Below are positions 24,768 through 36,692 of a stretch of DNA of 64,000 nt, piece by piece. Position 1 is the first letter of the stretch. Each line of letters starts with the position of its first letter. The stretch lies in assembly GCA_024336345.1 (NCBI GenBank), contig JANFOG010000003.1, forward strand, positions 3,912,501 to 3,976,500, given 5' to 3'. The notes under the pieces are model-generated. The model was given only the letters and a program-made list of their open reading frames with translations. It was not told where the DNA came from and did no database searches. A program made the position numbers and the translations under genes. The DNA is from Mariannaea sp. PMI_226. Its lineage: Eukaryota > Ascomycota > Sordariomycetes > Hypocreales > Nectriaceae.

Positions 24768-26709
24768 TCTCGATAGCATTGAAGCTTGATTTTAGCTAAT
24801 TTCAGCTGGATAGATGGACTACTTCTTAGTTGTGCTTATTAAAGATTTCACTATCTAACTCAGCTATTTGGATTCTAAATTTCTCAAGTCAAATCTCGAG
24901 TGTTTTTCTCTTTTCAATATCGTATCTGACGACTTCTCTTCGGATATTAAAGTGATAAAAAGTTATAGAAGGGCCAATAAGTCTAGGTTCATAGACAAAG
25001 CTCAACAAACGTGGCTTACCTTGTGGAACATTGCTTCTAAAAAGCTGGACAGCAATATACGACCTAGACGCTATCAATGGTGGAGCAATTGGGTTCTTTG
25101 CTCGAATTTAGTAACATTGATATTACCATTTATAACCCTTCTCTTGATTTTTTCTTGAAGCATGTGGCTAATGCAATGTTTTGATAAAATTCATCCAGCT
25201 CATTACTCGTGTCCTTGCAGATGTAGAGAAAAATAAATCATCTAGTCAAAGAATTGGACTGGCAAAGGATGAGGTGGGACAGCATGTGATATCCATGTCA
25301 GAGGTATTGGCCGCTCCATTGATGAACTGTGAGGAACTGTGAGAAGCCCACATGCTCAATGAAGACCACGGCGAATATTTCTGCTTTTACAAAGGAGAAT
25401 ATTTCTGTCATCAGGCAGATCTTGCGGTTCCGCAACAGGATTGTATGCAGTCACGGCGGCTCCGTGATTGATGATTACTCTTCCACACACACAATTGACA
25501 TCGACGTGTGTGGGTTGACTGAGTTTTAAGTGTTAAAAATAAAAACGGAGGAAAGGTGAAAAAGCATATCCAGCCCGATTTGCGCCGCTGTCATGGAGAG
25601 ATGATTCAGTACCAGTTGGTCCTACTTATGAGCTTATGATCTTTGAATATCGCTGGAGGGGATGGACTGAGTGCTCTTCGATAGCTAGGGAGGTACACTC
25701 AGACTAGAATTGACGCGATGGGATCAGTATTGGCTATATGCAAGACAATGAATAGCCTTCTTACTCAATATACGTATCTAATGTTGTGCAATTTTCGAGA
25801 CATGTCGAGTATATGTATTTGCGAAGTCTTACTAAATATAATAAAGAAAGGGGCCTTCTGGGTTATGTACGGAATATTGTGTGCTTACGAATACCGGATT
25901 GCTATGCTTTCAGTTACCTCTCTGACAATTCGGTATTAATTTGTGAACGTGTGAAGGTGACAAGGTTGGCGGTACGAAGAATCTGTATTTGCATATTCAC
26001 TGCAACTTACCTACGATACGTTGCAGAAGTGAGACGTGTTATTTGACCTACCCGGTATTATCATCACAAGTTACGTTCTGGTGGCTGTCTGGGCGTGCCC
26101 AGAATGACGGGGATGTGATTATTAATCACTACTGACCAACGGTCCATGGCGGCGTCACTCGGATCATGCTGATGATGTGGCCCCCTCTAGGACAGTCGGT
26201 CAATCAATTAGATGTGACTCTGACCCTGCAGCTTTCAAGCCAGGCCTGAATTGGCGACATGTCTTGGTGGGTTCAGTTGCGTTGATCATTGGATGAGTGA
26301 AAAGTTCGGAGTATCCCTTCATCCGATGAAGTTAGGCTCCTCTCGGCGTGGCCAAGCTCCTCATTGCGGAGCCGATACCAGTTTCGTAACAAGCTTGGAG
26401 CCGCCGGAAATTGATGGAACCTACGATGTCACAGTGAGGGGAACTGCCGTTTAGGGCACATAGTTTATTACTTGTTTTGTAATCAGGGTGATCGAATTTT
26501 GTCATCGTCTCGCCCTAGACTCTCCAATTGGTTCAACGACTACATGATTCCATTGAGAAAGAAACGGGGCTATGTATTCCGCTAAAAGGACAAGTTGGTT
26601 GAGTGAGACATAAATAAACCCTCCAAACTTCATGGTGTTCTGCAATCTTCTTCCGAACCTTCCTTCTTTGTATCAGAACAACAGATCTCGATTTGGCGTC
26701 TAACAAACA
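24768..26709. other. 1.9 kb intergenic stretch
   Basis: No gene could be supported. Short frames (for example 24868-25158) lack recognisable domains and sit in AT-rich sequence. The right end is the promoter of the glutathione transferase gene. This gap marks the right edge of the catabolic cluster. Confidence 0.45.
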
Positions 26710-27562
26710 ATGGCTTCCCAAGAATCTCCCGTTGTATTCCACTACTTCAACCTTGGTCGACTCGGTCGAGGTGAGGTTGTACGGTACGAAGGCGACCTTG
26801 ACATCCTCTCCTGCTTGTGGCCTGTCTCGTGGACAAGCAAGCTAACAAGGTTGTGAATAGGCTTTTCATGAAGGATGCAGGCATCGATTATGAGGATGTC
26901 CTCTACTCCTACGATGAAACCTGGCCTACCACTAACGATAAGTTGGGTTTGACCTCGACTGGAAAGCTGCCTGCTCTTGAGTACAAGGGTAATTTCCTGA
27001 CTCAGGTAAATACCCATCTCATTGCATAAAATAGGCGTGAACTTTGCTTATTAATTTCGATAGCATCTGCCAATATTGCGATATCTTGCCCGAGATCTTG
27101 GCCGTTACGACGGCGAAACCAACGACGAGAAGTTCTTCGTTGATGCCGTTTCTGATGTCTATATTGACTGGAGGGTAAGCATACATTGAGTATCCGGGGT
27201 TGATTGCATACTAATATGGCGACTAGTTTCAATGGGTGCTGCAATTGAGTGAGCGTACCGACAAATACAAGGACGTAACCGTGCCAAAATATCTCGAAGT
27301 TCTTGAGGAACATTACTCTAAGAATAATGGTCCTTACCTTCTTGGTGACAGGATCACGTACGCCGATTTCGCTGTTTACCAGTCAATTGACAACGATACG
27401 AGAATCGGCACTATCCCAGTGAGCTCTGAGTTTCCTTATCCTTTTTCAATCACTTACTAATTCCATTAGGCGGAGCTTCCTGCATCTATTCAGAAGTTCA
27501 AGGAAGCCTTCGAAGCACGCCCTAACATTGCTGCATATATCAAAGAGCATGCACACAAATAA
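26710..27562 (+). CDS. Glutathione S-transferase
   Basis: The model is join(26710..26783,26861..27005,27064..27174,27227..27418,27470..27562), five exons and 204 residues, a normal length for a soluble transferase. The N-terminal thioredoxin-like domain begins VVFHYFNLGRLGRGEVVRLF, with the catalytic tyrosine candidate at Tyr12, and has GKLPALEYKGNFLTQHLPIL, the glutathione-binding cis-proline and acidic/polar loop. The helical C-terminal domain has the NGPYLLGDRITYADFAVYQ motif. It conjugates glutathione to electrophiles in the cytosol and resembles the sigma-like fungal group. It lies alone between the catabolic cluster and the F-box gene, with no sign of co-regulation. Confidence 0.92.
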
Positions 27563-28090
27563 TCTCGGCGATCAGCAAATTACCAGTAAATTTATTAGCC
27601 AGAAGGTAGCGAATTTTGTAGCATATATGAAGAGCAATTGCTTGCTTTCTATCAAGTGTTGAATGAATGACCATAGGTCCACCGTGAGCTTGGACTGTGA
27701 CACCGAATATCATTAAGCATCTTAACAGCCTGCCTAAGGTTAACTGCAACTAACTAATTGAATAGAGAAGTCCTCACGAACTCAAGAGTATTTGCGAAGT
27801 GCCTTTACCTTCTAGGAATGACTTAGTGATGATTTCCAGCTCTAATATCGTGATATGGGATGGGTTAGTCAGATAAAGATTGAGAGATTATATTTACGTG
27901 TTAAGGGCAATTGACTATCCTAAGTGAAATGCTTATCTAAATGTACCTTAGGGTATCAAAGACCAAGAAAAGTGGACACGACAGCTCTAATTTGATGCTT
28001 TGTTTGCGACAAGACGAAAATAGTGCTTGTGTTGACTTCAGCGTTGTCAGCCTTTTTATCCATTCATCATTTCTTGATACTACAATCAAA
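27563..28090. other. Intergenic, convergent 3' flanks
   Basis: The stretch lies between two convergent genes. I see no coding or RNA feature. Confidence 0.5.
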
Positions 28091-29689
28091 TCAGAGACTT
28101 TGCAATTGATCCTCCTCCATAACTGAAAGCTGAAGCGGATTATGAATATCCTCGCCCATGACAAACCGCTCAGCTCGGGAAGGTTTTGTAGGTGAATTCC
28201 CACTGTCAAAAGCAAACCGCACTTGCTCCTCTTCAATGACATCTATTCCACCACCAAGAGGATACCTAATTCGAACTTGGAAGGAGTCTCGCAGTTCTTG
28301 CCTGAGAACATCAAGGACATTCATCCATGTGCCAATACGTAAATAAACTTCAACGAGCTCCAGTTCGGACTTGGGATGTAGGGACTTTGCCAACACAGTC
28401 AGTTCTGCATCAGTCAAACAAACACTGCTTAAACATAGAGAGTTAAGTTTAGATGTTGATGACCAGGAACGGCCAGCTCCTAGAGATGAAGGTGCGTGCA
28501 AAATTGACTCAACACCTGCACTGAACCAGAATTCACCGAGGTTGATGCTGGCATGTGAGATACATTTCGCGTGGAGGATAGCGTCAAGATATCCATTCAA
28601 GCAACCCATCTCGTCTGCTGTTCTTGCAGCGTATATTGGCAAACCTTCATCCCCGACGGCCCATGGCCCTGAATCACTGCGGCATCGCGGCTGAAATGTG
28701 AATTGAAATAGGTCCATACTTTCCGCGGCGAGAGAAAGCTGATGAAAGACCTCTTCATCTAAGCCCAAACCAGTATAGTCAGGAGCAGCTGATACCTCAA
28801 TTGCAAGATGATCGAGAATGATACTCGCAACACTACCGATGGCCAATGGGATATCAACTAAGAGGTGTATTGGCACTCCAGCCCATATCGATTCATTGGG
28901 CATGATCCAACGAGCATCTTCCCACAGCATTGGTCGTGATAGGACTTTTACCAGAATCTCATTTTGAGCTTGAATATCGTCGGAGTCAACTGCACTGACC
29001 TTTGTCCCTGGGCCATAGTTGTTGCCAAGTTCACCATCATGGATTGTTAGTTGACGAAGATTTGGCAACATCGACAAGGTATTGGCAAGTTCTTTGGCAA
29101 ACCTCTCCCCAACGAGCCATAATTTCTGGACTTCAAAACCTACTCGATAGTCGTGGTATGCCCGGTGTAATATTTTGAGTGATCTTGGTGTACACTTTGA
29201 GGCATCTGAACCCTCAGAATTTTGTCTGCGCGCGTTTTGAGACGCAGCTAACTCTTCCAGGAAGATGTGCACCATGTCATGGAAAGTCAACGTATCCTGT
29301 CTGACAGGCCTTGTCTGATGCCAACTTTGCCGCCTCTGTTGCCACTCTGACAACACTGACGAAACAAAATTCTGACAATTGGCTGCTATCCAGGGGTGAT
29401 AAAAGTGCAGCCGGACGTAAACTTCGCGGATACCGTCAGATATGACTGGATTGTCGAGCACCTGGCCTAATAGCTCGAGTGTTCGAGGCCGACTGAGGTC
29501 TACAACTACCTTGTGACGGATGACATGGTGATGGCACAAGGCGCAGAATCGACGACAAATCAAACGGAGGTTGAGAATCTGACTGCAGCCTTGCTCCACA
29601 CCATTGCTGTCTTGGAAGCTTATTATGGCACTCAAAATTTCGTTGGGCAATTTCAAGATCGCCGCTGTTTCGGTCTGCTTGGATGTCAT
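28091..29689 (-). CDS. F-box-like protein of unknown target
   Basis: This single-exon gene encodes 532 residues. The N-terminus LKLPNEILSAIISF followed by LNLRLICRRFCAL is the leucine-rich pattern of an F-box, which would bind Skp1 in an SCF ubiquitin ligase. The rest has no motif I recognise but contains recurrent leucine-rich segments such as LNSLCLSSVCLTDAELTVLA, compatible with irregular leucine-rich repeats for substrate binding. Large expansions of such single-exon F-box proteins are common in filamentous ascomycetes. The start at 29689 is the first ATG of the frame. Function beyond the F-box is unknown. Confidence 0.75.
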   Translation of the reverse strand: MTSKQTETAAILKLPNEILSAIISFQDSNGVEQGCSQILNLRLICRRFCALCHHHVIRHKVVVDLSRPRTLELLGQVLDNPVISDGIREVYVRLHFYHPWIAANCQNFVSSVLSEWQQRRQSWHQTRPVRQDTLTFHDMVHIFLEELAASQNARRQNSEGSDASKCTPRSLKILHRAYHDYRVGFEVQKLWLVGERFAKELANTLSMLPNLRQLTIHDGELGNNYGPGTKVSAVDSDDIQAQNEILVKVLSRPMLWEDARWIMPNESIWAGVPIHLLVDIPLAIGSVASIILDHLAIEVSAAPDYTGLGLDEEVFHQLSLAAESMDLFQFTFQPRCRSDSGPWAVGDEGLPIYAARTADEMGCLNGYLDAILHAKCISHASINLGEFWFSAGVESILHAPSSLGAGRSWSSTSKLNSLCLSSVCLTDAELTVLAKSLHPKSELELVEVYLRIGTWMNVLDVLRQELRDSFQVRIRYPLGGGIDVIEEEQVRFAFDSGNSPTKPSRAERFVMGEDIHNPLQLSVMEEDQLQSL

Positions 29690-30330
29690 ACTATCTTGAC
29701 TCGGTCAGTAGGTAACGGAGTAGGTAGTTCATGCGAGAGTTCTGACCTCCAGCTTTATCAAAGCATCTTAGAAAAGTCTAACTTGAAGCGGTTGCTGTTT
29801 TTCTATAGTGCCTACTTGTATTTGAAAAACAATTCAATCATATGAAAACTGAGGGGGTCGCTTGTTATGCCTACTACGACAAGGAAGCGGTGAAGAATAT
29901 CCCGAAAATTGCTGCCCTCAATGGGGCTAGTATTAGTTGAGAGAAACCCCCACGCAAAAACAGCCCACTAGTTGACGGATTACTCTGTGGCCCAACATTC
30001 GGAAAAAAAAAAAGGAATCCACGACAGGGATAGTGCATTTGTAGTTGGTTTGGAAGGAAAGCTCTGCGTGTAGTCTGTTAAACTGCGTCAATGAAAATGA
30101 CTAGTAATTACAATATATATTAACTGGCAGATCAAGTAGAGGTATAACTATGTGTAAATCCAAATCCACAACCATACGAAATAGAACTACCTGGACTCTC
30201 AGACAGTTGGTGAAATGCCCGTATAAGCCTCCGATTTCATCAGAATAAATCAATTTTATGACACTCCGGGTATCACTTTTGACTCCGTTTAAAACATTGG
30301 CAAGCAAAGCGCCGTGACGTTCCTGGATCT
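29690..30330. other. Intergenic, no gene seen
   Basis: This is an AT-rich gap between two minus-strand genes; it should contain the F-box gene promoter. A short A tract occurs at about 30003. Confidence 0.45.
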
Positions 30331-30780
30331 CTACTCCGCAACATGCTGTGTTTTATCATCAACGCCCTCCTCTTTGGCCAGCACCTCCTCAAGCTTCATC
30401 TTCTTCTCCAAATTTTTCTGGCGTTTCTTTGTGTCTGCTATCTGCCTCCGGTTTTCGCGTTTTTCACCAATCAAGTAGCCCGCGCTTTTCAGCACCGAAA
30501 AAAAACCTTTCATTGCTAATTTAAAGTGAAAGAAGGCTTGGTGAAAATGAGCCTTTGTTTCATTGTAATTGGCGTGTGCTAGCGTAGCATGCTTTTTGGT
30601 GCGGTATGCCCTCTCCGCACGCTGAGCCTTGATATATTGTTGGGAAGCTTGACGACGATTCGTGATGAGGAGATTTTCAGTGCCAGATGTGCCAGGCCGC
30701 TCTGTAAGAAAACCCTGGTTGGAAGCCGGAGGGGTTGTGTCGCCAGAGGTTTCCTTGTTCTTCGTTTTCGATTTTCCCAT
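30331..30780 (-). CDS. Small lysine-rich protein of unknown function
   Basis: The frame encodes 149 residues with no intron. I do not recognise the family. The N-terminal third is polar and disordered (MGKSKTKNKETSGD), the middle is rich in His, Phe and Ala (HANYNETKAHFHQAFFHFKL), and the C-terminal third is a strongly charged predicted coiled coil (TKKRQKNLEKKMKLEEVLAK). There is no signal peptide. The length, the clean start and the amphipathic helix pattern argue for a real gene, but codon use was not tested and nothing in the neighbourhood explains it. Confidence 0.55.
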   Translation of the reverse strand: MGKSKTKNKETSGDTTPPASNQGFLTERPGTSGTENLLITNRRQASQQYIKAQRAERAYRTKKHATLAHANYNETKAHFHQAFFHFKLAMKGFFSVLKSAGYLIGEKRENRRQIADTKKRQKNLEKKMKLEEVLAKEEGVDDKTQHVAE

Positions 30781-32269
30781 CTTGAAAAGACTAATGACCT
30801 GAACTGGAATGAAGCGTGGTGAACGTGGATGAAAGGAGAATGTTTTTTCTTTTTGTTCAAAATGATTGAATATGTGTATTTTTAAGGAAAGTAAACGAGT
30901 GTCTGATGGGCGAAGAGCAACCGCATGAAGAAAACGAAAAGCGAGTGGTGCGAAGCGCTGACGACTTGGATGCCCTTATAACTCCTATCCAGGACAGTCA
31001 AATGTTGCCCCTTGCCCCCTCTCTATCGCTTGCTCCATCTAACCAATAGTCATTCAAAATGTACGAGGTATCATTCATGCAAAGTGTTTCTGAGGGTGCA
31101 TTAACCTGTATCCAAAGTGAAAGTGGGCCTCAAATGTCGCTGTTCTGTGCTACTATCTGTCGTGGTTGGTGAGTACGCAGATGCCTCGCGCATAAGAATC
31201 TAATTTAACCTGCCTGTCAATGCGGATGGGGTCGCAGAAGCTCTATAGAGCTACATAAAACAATCAGGCCCCAATTATCATGCCCCCTAGTAACACACTT
31301 GTCGAATCCACAATGGAACTAGCCCCCTTGTCCAATCACAAGAAACCCTTGCCACCGTTGATTCAGGCGACTTCTGCTCTTGCTTAGTTATGTCAAGGTA
31401 TTAATGGATTTAGCGACTTCGTCCATAACCAGTTTAGCCTTGCTTTTTTGTGTAAGTATGAAGTAGAGTTCTTGAATTGAACACTTCGCAGTGCGCAAAA
31501 CTAACGCTGAGTGTTTTAAATCAACGAAACATCTATCCTATCTTAGAATAGACCAGAATCTATCTTGAAAGGGTCTCGTCAGCCACCAAAACGGTCCGTA
31601 AGCTAGAGATCTAATCACCTGTATCGATATACCATTCAGACCGGGCTATCGAGACATGTTCCCCGGACCAAAATTCTGGTGGCGGCTTCTTCATCGAAGA
31701 ATCTCACTGATAGCATTTGGATGATGCTGCTCAAGGCTTCAGACTATATTAATGATTACTAACTAGTTGTCGGGATATAGAACTTAAAGATGACCTCGAA
31801 AGTAGGAGTGAATATGAACGTGGTCGAGATTTACCTATCGTCAATGGCTATTGGCACGATGGAATAGCCAAGAGATTGTTAAATGACGTCGCAAGTTGAT
31901 TGGTGGTATACTAACTGATTATCAAGAGAGCGGGTGGCGAAACTCAATGCAAGTGAATTTGCGAGTTTATGGCATATGTCTGACGCTCACGTCAAGGAGT
32001 GTTTATTACACACTGCCGTTTTTCCCATATTTGGATTTATTGCTTCATCATTACTTTTGGGTAATTTTGTTCCAAATCACCAAGATCAATAAATGACATT
32101 TTGAACACGGCATACCCAAGATACTGTGAAAGGATGGCATCTAAATTTGGCGGGGGCTCCGTTGAGGAAACTTAAGGTATAGTTTTCCCGTAAAGCACTT
32201 GGAGAAAGTACGAACATCTCTCTGTCACTGTTCAAGCTGTTGTCGGGCTTTTGGAACACATTTCGGATT
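30781..32269. other. AT-rich intergenic sequence
   Basis: I find no supportable gene. A 41-codon open stretch around 31783-31908 (containing SEYERGRDLPIVNGYWHDG) looks protein-like but has no start, no recognised family and no splice context. One isolated CGGTCCG occurs at 31592-31598. Confidence 0.4.
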
Positions 32270-32640
32270 GACTACAATGGTTTGGTACGCATTTTCCTAG
32301 TAAACAAGGCGAGAGTAATATTGACGTCTGACTAGGTTTCTGCGGATGGTTTCAAGTATGAGAAAGGCGAGCCCCAAGCATTTCAACAAGAGAATGGAGT
32401 GACGAGAGGGTTTTGCGCAAACTGTGGCGTTTTTCTTTGCGAGTACGGCGTGAGTTCAGAATTCCAAGTGTGATACAGCAAGCAGGTTTGTCTTCTAATA
32501 CAACCTAGAAGCAAGCTGTCAGCAAATTCACTTATATCATGTGGGGAACTTTGGATGAGCCGGAAATCATTCTCCCAAGGGCGAATTCTTTGCAAGAATA
32601 GAGCTGAATGGATGCCGAGATTCCACGTAGGTTGTAGCGC
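32270..32640 (+). pseudogene. Decayed GFA (glutathione-dependent formaldehyde-activating) domain gene
   Basis: A reading of 32340-32440 gives a stretch containing FKYEKGEPQAFQQ followed by RGFCANCGVFLCEYG, the zinc-binding CxxC and context of GFA/CENP-V domain proteins. Further right, MWGTLDEPEIILPRA and then, in another frame, NRAEWMP match the usual end of the domain. The parts lie in different frames and are broken by stops, so the gene appears inactive unless undetected introns rescue it. The N-terminal half of the domain was not found. Confidence 0.45.
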
Positions 32641-33552
32641 TTCCTCAACTCCCAGGCAAAGACTTCTAACACTGTGGAGACCTCTTTTGTAAGGAAGAAA
32701 TCAATGAATAACCGGAATTAAATGCAGGCTAGTGGTTCGTACCTACGGTAGCCCACAGAAAAGAGGATGTACGAGGCCTATCTTGGCCCGCCCAATCGAT
32801 AGTAGAACCAAATGCAGTAAACGTGCAGTGGAAAGCTCCTATACTGTTTTTTTTCTCTCTCTTTTGGCTATGCAAAAATCTGGGACACTGAATATATACC
32901 CAAAAGGACGGGTGGTTTCAAGGCTTCTGTGTACTATCACATAACGTAAAGCTATTATCACGATGAGGTTGGAAATTTCTTCCTGTACACTGCCCTTGGA
33001 GTTCTCTTCTCATCAACGCTGATCATATTTCATTGAGAAAATAACTAATAACATATTGCAAATTCACAAATCGTGGTTCCAAGACACATCTGACTCTCGA
33101 GCATCTTCGTGCTGAGTAAAGTAGCATTAAATCTATCTATTGTTCGAAATTTGTCTATGCTGCAAGAGTTATATGAGCGAGATCGACACCTCGATATGAT
33201 CGACTAGATATTGCGTTTGTAGCTTTAGTCACCTATCAACACATAATAGATAACCCTCTTCCTACTTATGGACATGATGGCACCATGATTTGCTACGTAA
33301 TCTATCTTCACCGAGTTCATATTTCTGTATCAAACCAAAGGAGTACTTCATAGCAGGAAAACGAATGGATATTCATTCTGTTCTCTGGGATGCGGGTCAA
33401 GGTAGTCTAACAATAATTTATTCAAGCAGACATCTACGCTAGACCTGGCCACTGATAAAACTTGTATGCTATAAACTTTGCCCCCAATGATCAGGTAGGT
33501 ACTAACCAAAATGCGCTTGCATAGCCACGTTAGAACACTCTTCAGCACCTGT
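32641..33552. other. Intergenic, no gene seen
   Basis: This AT-rich stretch forms the 3' flank of the FMN oxidase gene. No feature is recognised. Confidence 0.45.
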
Positions 33553-35037
33553 CTACAACTTGGCGTGGAGGAGTATCTGGAGATCATCTTTGCTCAAATC
33601 ATGGATGCTCTTCTTGCCACAATTTCCTAGCATATTATCTGTCTCCGCCAACAAACATTTAAGCACATGTTCTACACCCATCTGCCCGCCCATTGCAAGT
33701 CCATATATGTACGGACGACCTACACAGACAGCTTTGGCGCCCAAGGCTAATGCTTTCAATATGTCTGAGCCTCCTCGAATGCCGCTGTCAAAAATAAGAG
33801 TCAATTTGGAACTCTTGACCTTTTCATCGGCTGCTATCAATGCCAGGGCGTCCAAAGATGCCATAGCTCCATCAAGCTGTCGGCCGCCGTGGTTCGAAAC
33901 AATGATGCCATCCACACCATAGTCGATGGCCAGATGAGCATCTTCCACACTCTGAATACCCTTGAGAACAATCGGACCGTGCCACATTTTTTTCAAGGTT
34001 TCTAGATGTTCCCATTCGCGGTATGTGCCAGAGTGAACTGCATCAATCCATGCTTTCGACTTTTGCATAACTCTGGCATTGTACAATACCTGAGCGGCCC
34101 CATACACCGTGCCGGGTCGTCTCATAACTGACCACAATTCCGCTAGTTTCTGGCCGAAACCCCTCGTATCTTCATTTTGCATGTCATCAAAGAGTCTGCT
34201 GAAGGCAGGATCTGAGAAGCCAATCTGACAGCCAAGGCCCCAAGCAAAAGGCAAGTAGGAGGAATCAAGATCAGTAGGTCTCCAGCCCATGTTGAATGTG
34301 TCCAGAGTAACGACGAGGACTTCGTATCCGCTGTTTTTCGCCCGGGTCAAGAGACTCGCAGTAATCTCTTCGCATTGTGGCTTGGGCCAATATAGTTGAA
34401 ACCATCGACTGCCATCTGAATTGGCTTCTGCAACTTCCTCTATAGTCCGAGTGGCAGCTGTTGACAAAATCATTGGCACTCCTGTATTACGGCAAGCTCT
34501 AGCCGTGGCTTCTTCAGCATCCGGGTGCATAATGCTCTGAACACCAATAGGAGCAACGAGCAGTGGGCTTTGGTATTTGGTACCAAACAACTCAATACTG
34601 ATATCCCGTCGAGTAGCATTGACCAGGAAGCGTGGCCTTAGCCGATACCGATTGAAGGCCTCGACATTGGCTCTGGCGGTTAATGCACTGCCTGCGGAGC
34701 CCTGAACATAGCCATAGTTGGCTGGGGGCACTTTGGATCGCGCCAGGGCTTCCCATTCCGAAGGTTTTGTTGAGAAAGGGGGTGGTCGGAGAGACTGATA
34801 TATTTCGCGTTGCAGGGAAGAGTAACTCGATGGATCAGGCTCCACGTCCGCCTGGTTGAATTGTTTAGCATCGGCATCACTGGTCATGTTGAATCTCTTT
34901 ATTGAATGCAATAATAAGTGGAGGCTGGTACAGAGCACAAGGATGAGAAATAGAAGAATGAACCAGGCAAGTTTGCGAGCACTGTAGACGTCTTCTTTCG
35001 CGTGTATCCGTGCGTCTTGGCCTTCCCCGCTTACCAT
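33553..35037 (-). CDS. FMN-dependent 2-hydroxyacid oxidase / lactate oxidase-like
   Basis: The frame encodes 494 residues in one exon. The FMN alpha-hydroxyacid dehydrogenase domain spans roughly residues 90-485: PLLVAPIGVQSIMHPDAEEA, STAATRTIEEVA, WFQLYWPK, the substrate-binding segment IVLKGIQSVEDAHLA and the active-site motif VSNHGGRQLDG with the catalytic histidine, then FDSGIRGGSDILKALALGA. It oxidises an L-2-hydroxyacid such as lactate. The first 50 residues contain a hydrophobic segment (about 24-44). The first ATG overlaps a good 5' splice consensus (ATG/GTAAGC), so translation may instead begin at Met51 (34887), giving a soluble enzyme. The C-terminus AKL could act as PTS1. Confidence 0.88.
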   Translation of the reverse strand: MVSGEGQDARIHAKEDVYSARKLAWFILLFLILVLCTSLHLLLHSIKRFNMTSDADAKQFNQADVEPDPSSYSSLQREIYQSLRPPPFSTKPSEWEALARSKVPPANYGYVQGSAGSALTARANVEAFNRYRLRPRFLVNATRRDISIELFGTKYQSPLLVAPIGVQSIMHPDAEEATARACRNTGVPMILSTAATRTIEEVAEANSDGSRWFQLYWPKPQCEEITASLLTRAKNSGYEVLVVTLDTFNMGWRPTDLDSSYLPFAWGLGCQIGFSDPAFSRLFDDMQNEDTRGFGQKLAELWSVMRRPGTVYGAAQVLYNARVMQKSKAWIDAVHSGTYREWEHLETLKKMWHGPIVLKGIQSVEDAHLAIDYGVDGIIVSNHGGRQLDGAMASLDALALIAADEKVKSSKLTLIFDSGIRGGSDILKALALGAKAVCVGRPYIYGLAMGGQMGVEHVLKCLLAETDNMLGNCGKKSIHDLSKDDLQILLHAKL

Positions 35038-36692
35038 GTGTGGTGGGATCTTTCAGAATGGGTCTGCCGAGGCTTGTTGCAGTGGAGTACCGCGATCTCG
35101 TGCGTGACCTGGGGTTACGAAAGCGAGTGCTGTTGGTTTCCCAGAAGAGTGTAAGCTGGTCCATCGATTTGGGGTGTAATCTTGGCCGATGTATTCTGAA
35201 TGAATCGATGAAATCAATTGGATGCTTTTCACCATACACGATACTTTCCAAAGATGATTTTCCAGCTCAACTTTGTACGCATTGCTCGACCCCCGCTATG
35301 AAGCCTCATGAAGAAGTCAAACCATCTCAATAGCTGTCTCTGATGTCACGGCACAAATCCGACTCATGCCAAGGTTACAGACAGGGTGCTGACCGATACA
35401 GTATTAGCGCCAAGTCCGGCCAGATAATTTTACCAGCCCCGTGAACTGATGAGCAGTGTTCCTGAGGTTGACGTCAGTGTTATTAACCACGATATGCAAA
35501 GCCCACGTCGCATTGTTCTCGAATGTCAACAAATGAAACTGGCTGCGCTATTTGGCGGCGCGTAGCCTGCACAAGTTGTACAAAAAATACAGAGTCAATG
35601 ATGCGAACTGAATATTGATCAAGAATACGTCAATGCCGATTCCGGAGTAGATGAAAGGAATCACCGCGTCGCATCAGTCACAATGGGAAGAGATCTGGTC
35701 CTCACTCAGTAGTTCCTTCTCGGTGAGAATTTTATGCGTGCGGTTATTTTTGGTATTTATTATCATAGGTAGGTGAGTCAAGACTGCTCGCAATAGTTGG
35801 AGTCAGGCCAAAGAAATCGCCTGCAGGTAGACTTTGCCAACTCCATTATGATAGCCTCCCGCCAGGGGGGTTGGGGTTGGGGGGCTCCAGCAAGCCGTTC
35901 CTGGATTATAGCACTGTCGCGGCCTCTTTCGTTCTATACGAGGAGAGCGACTCGACACAACTATGGTTCGTAGCCTTTAACCTAGCACTAAAAAATTCCA
36001 CCCCGAAAAGCATTCCCCAGGAGGTGCCTAATGGCGCGAGAAAGAAAATCCATCATTTGGGAAGGCTTCAGGACTGACGGATCTTTTACTCTCTGGCGAT
36101 GATGAGCTGAGCTACTGATCTGCCCAGCAGTTTTTTCAGGTCGACAGGAATCCTTGGGCTATGTTGAGCGCGGGCCTTTTTTTTTTAAAAAAAAAAAAAA
36201 GAAAAAAAAGAAAAAGAAATTATGAATTGTACTTTCGTTTTTATTTATAGTTTGATAATTGTAAGCTGCTTGTAGATTGCTGTATGTAGTGCTCTGCTAG
36301 CCCCTCTCGCACTTGAGGTAATCGTCATCTCTCCCATTATCCATAAAGGAAATCCAATTGCAGTCTTATCTATCACTTGCAAACTATTTAGGGTATTATG
36401 GTTATGTGAATTTACATTTATATTACTTAATGCAAAGACAGGTAGTGTATTGTGCAAACTATATATACGAATCGAAACACATTTTGCTCAGATAATGAAT
36501 CTGAATGCAATAGCACAAAAGCTTTAAGGAGTCCCATTGAAACTTCTATTTCTAGTTCTATACATAAAAAACCGCCCCGTTGATCTAATAGTTCTACCTA
36601 GAAAGAAGTTCACCTCGCTTACTATAATATCTCCAAGTGCAACGCCTTGTCCATTCAAGCTGTTAGGAGCTTTTTCCGAGATATTAATGTTG
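35038..36692. other. Intergenic with low-complexity A/T tract
   Basis: The left part is the promoter of the FMN oxidase gene. A T-run followed by a purine-rich A/G tract lies at about 36178-36220. No gene is supported. Confidence 0.5.

Noticed and set aside
24868..25158. 96-codon frame after the acyl-CoA dehydrogenase
   Set aside because: No domain and AT-rich composition; it may be chance.
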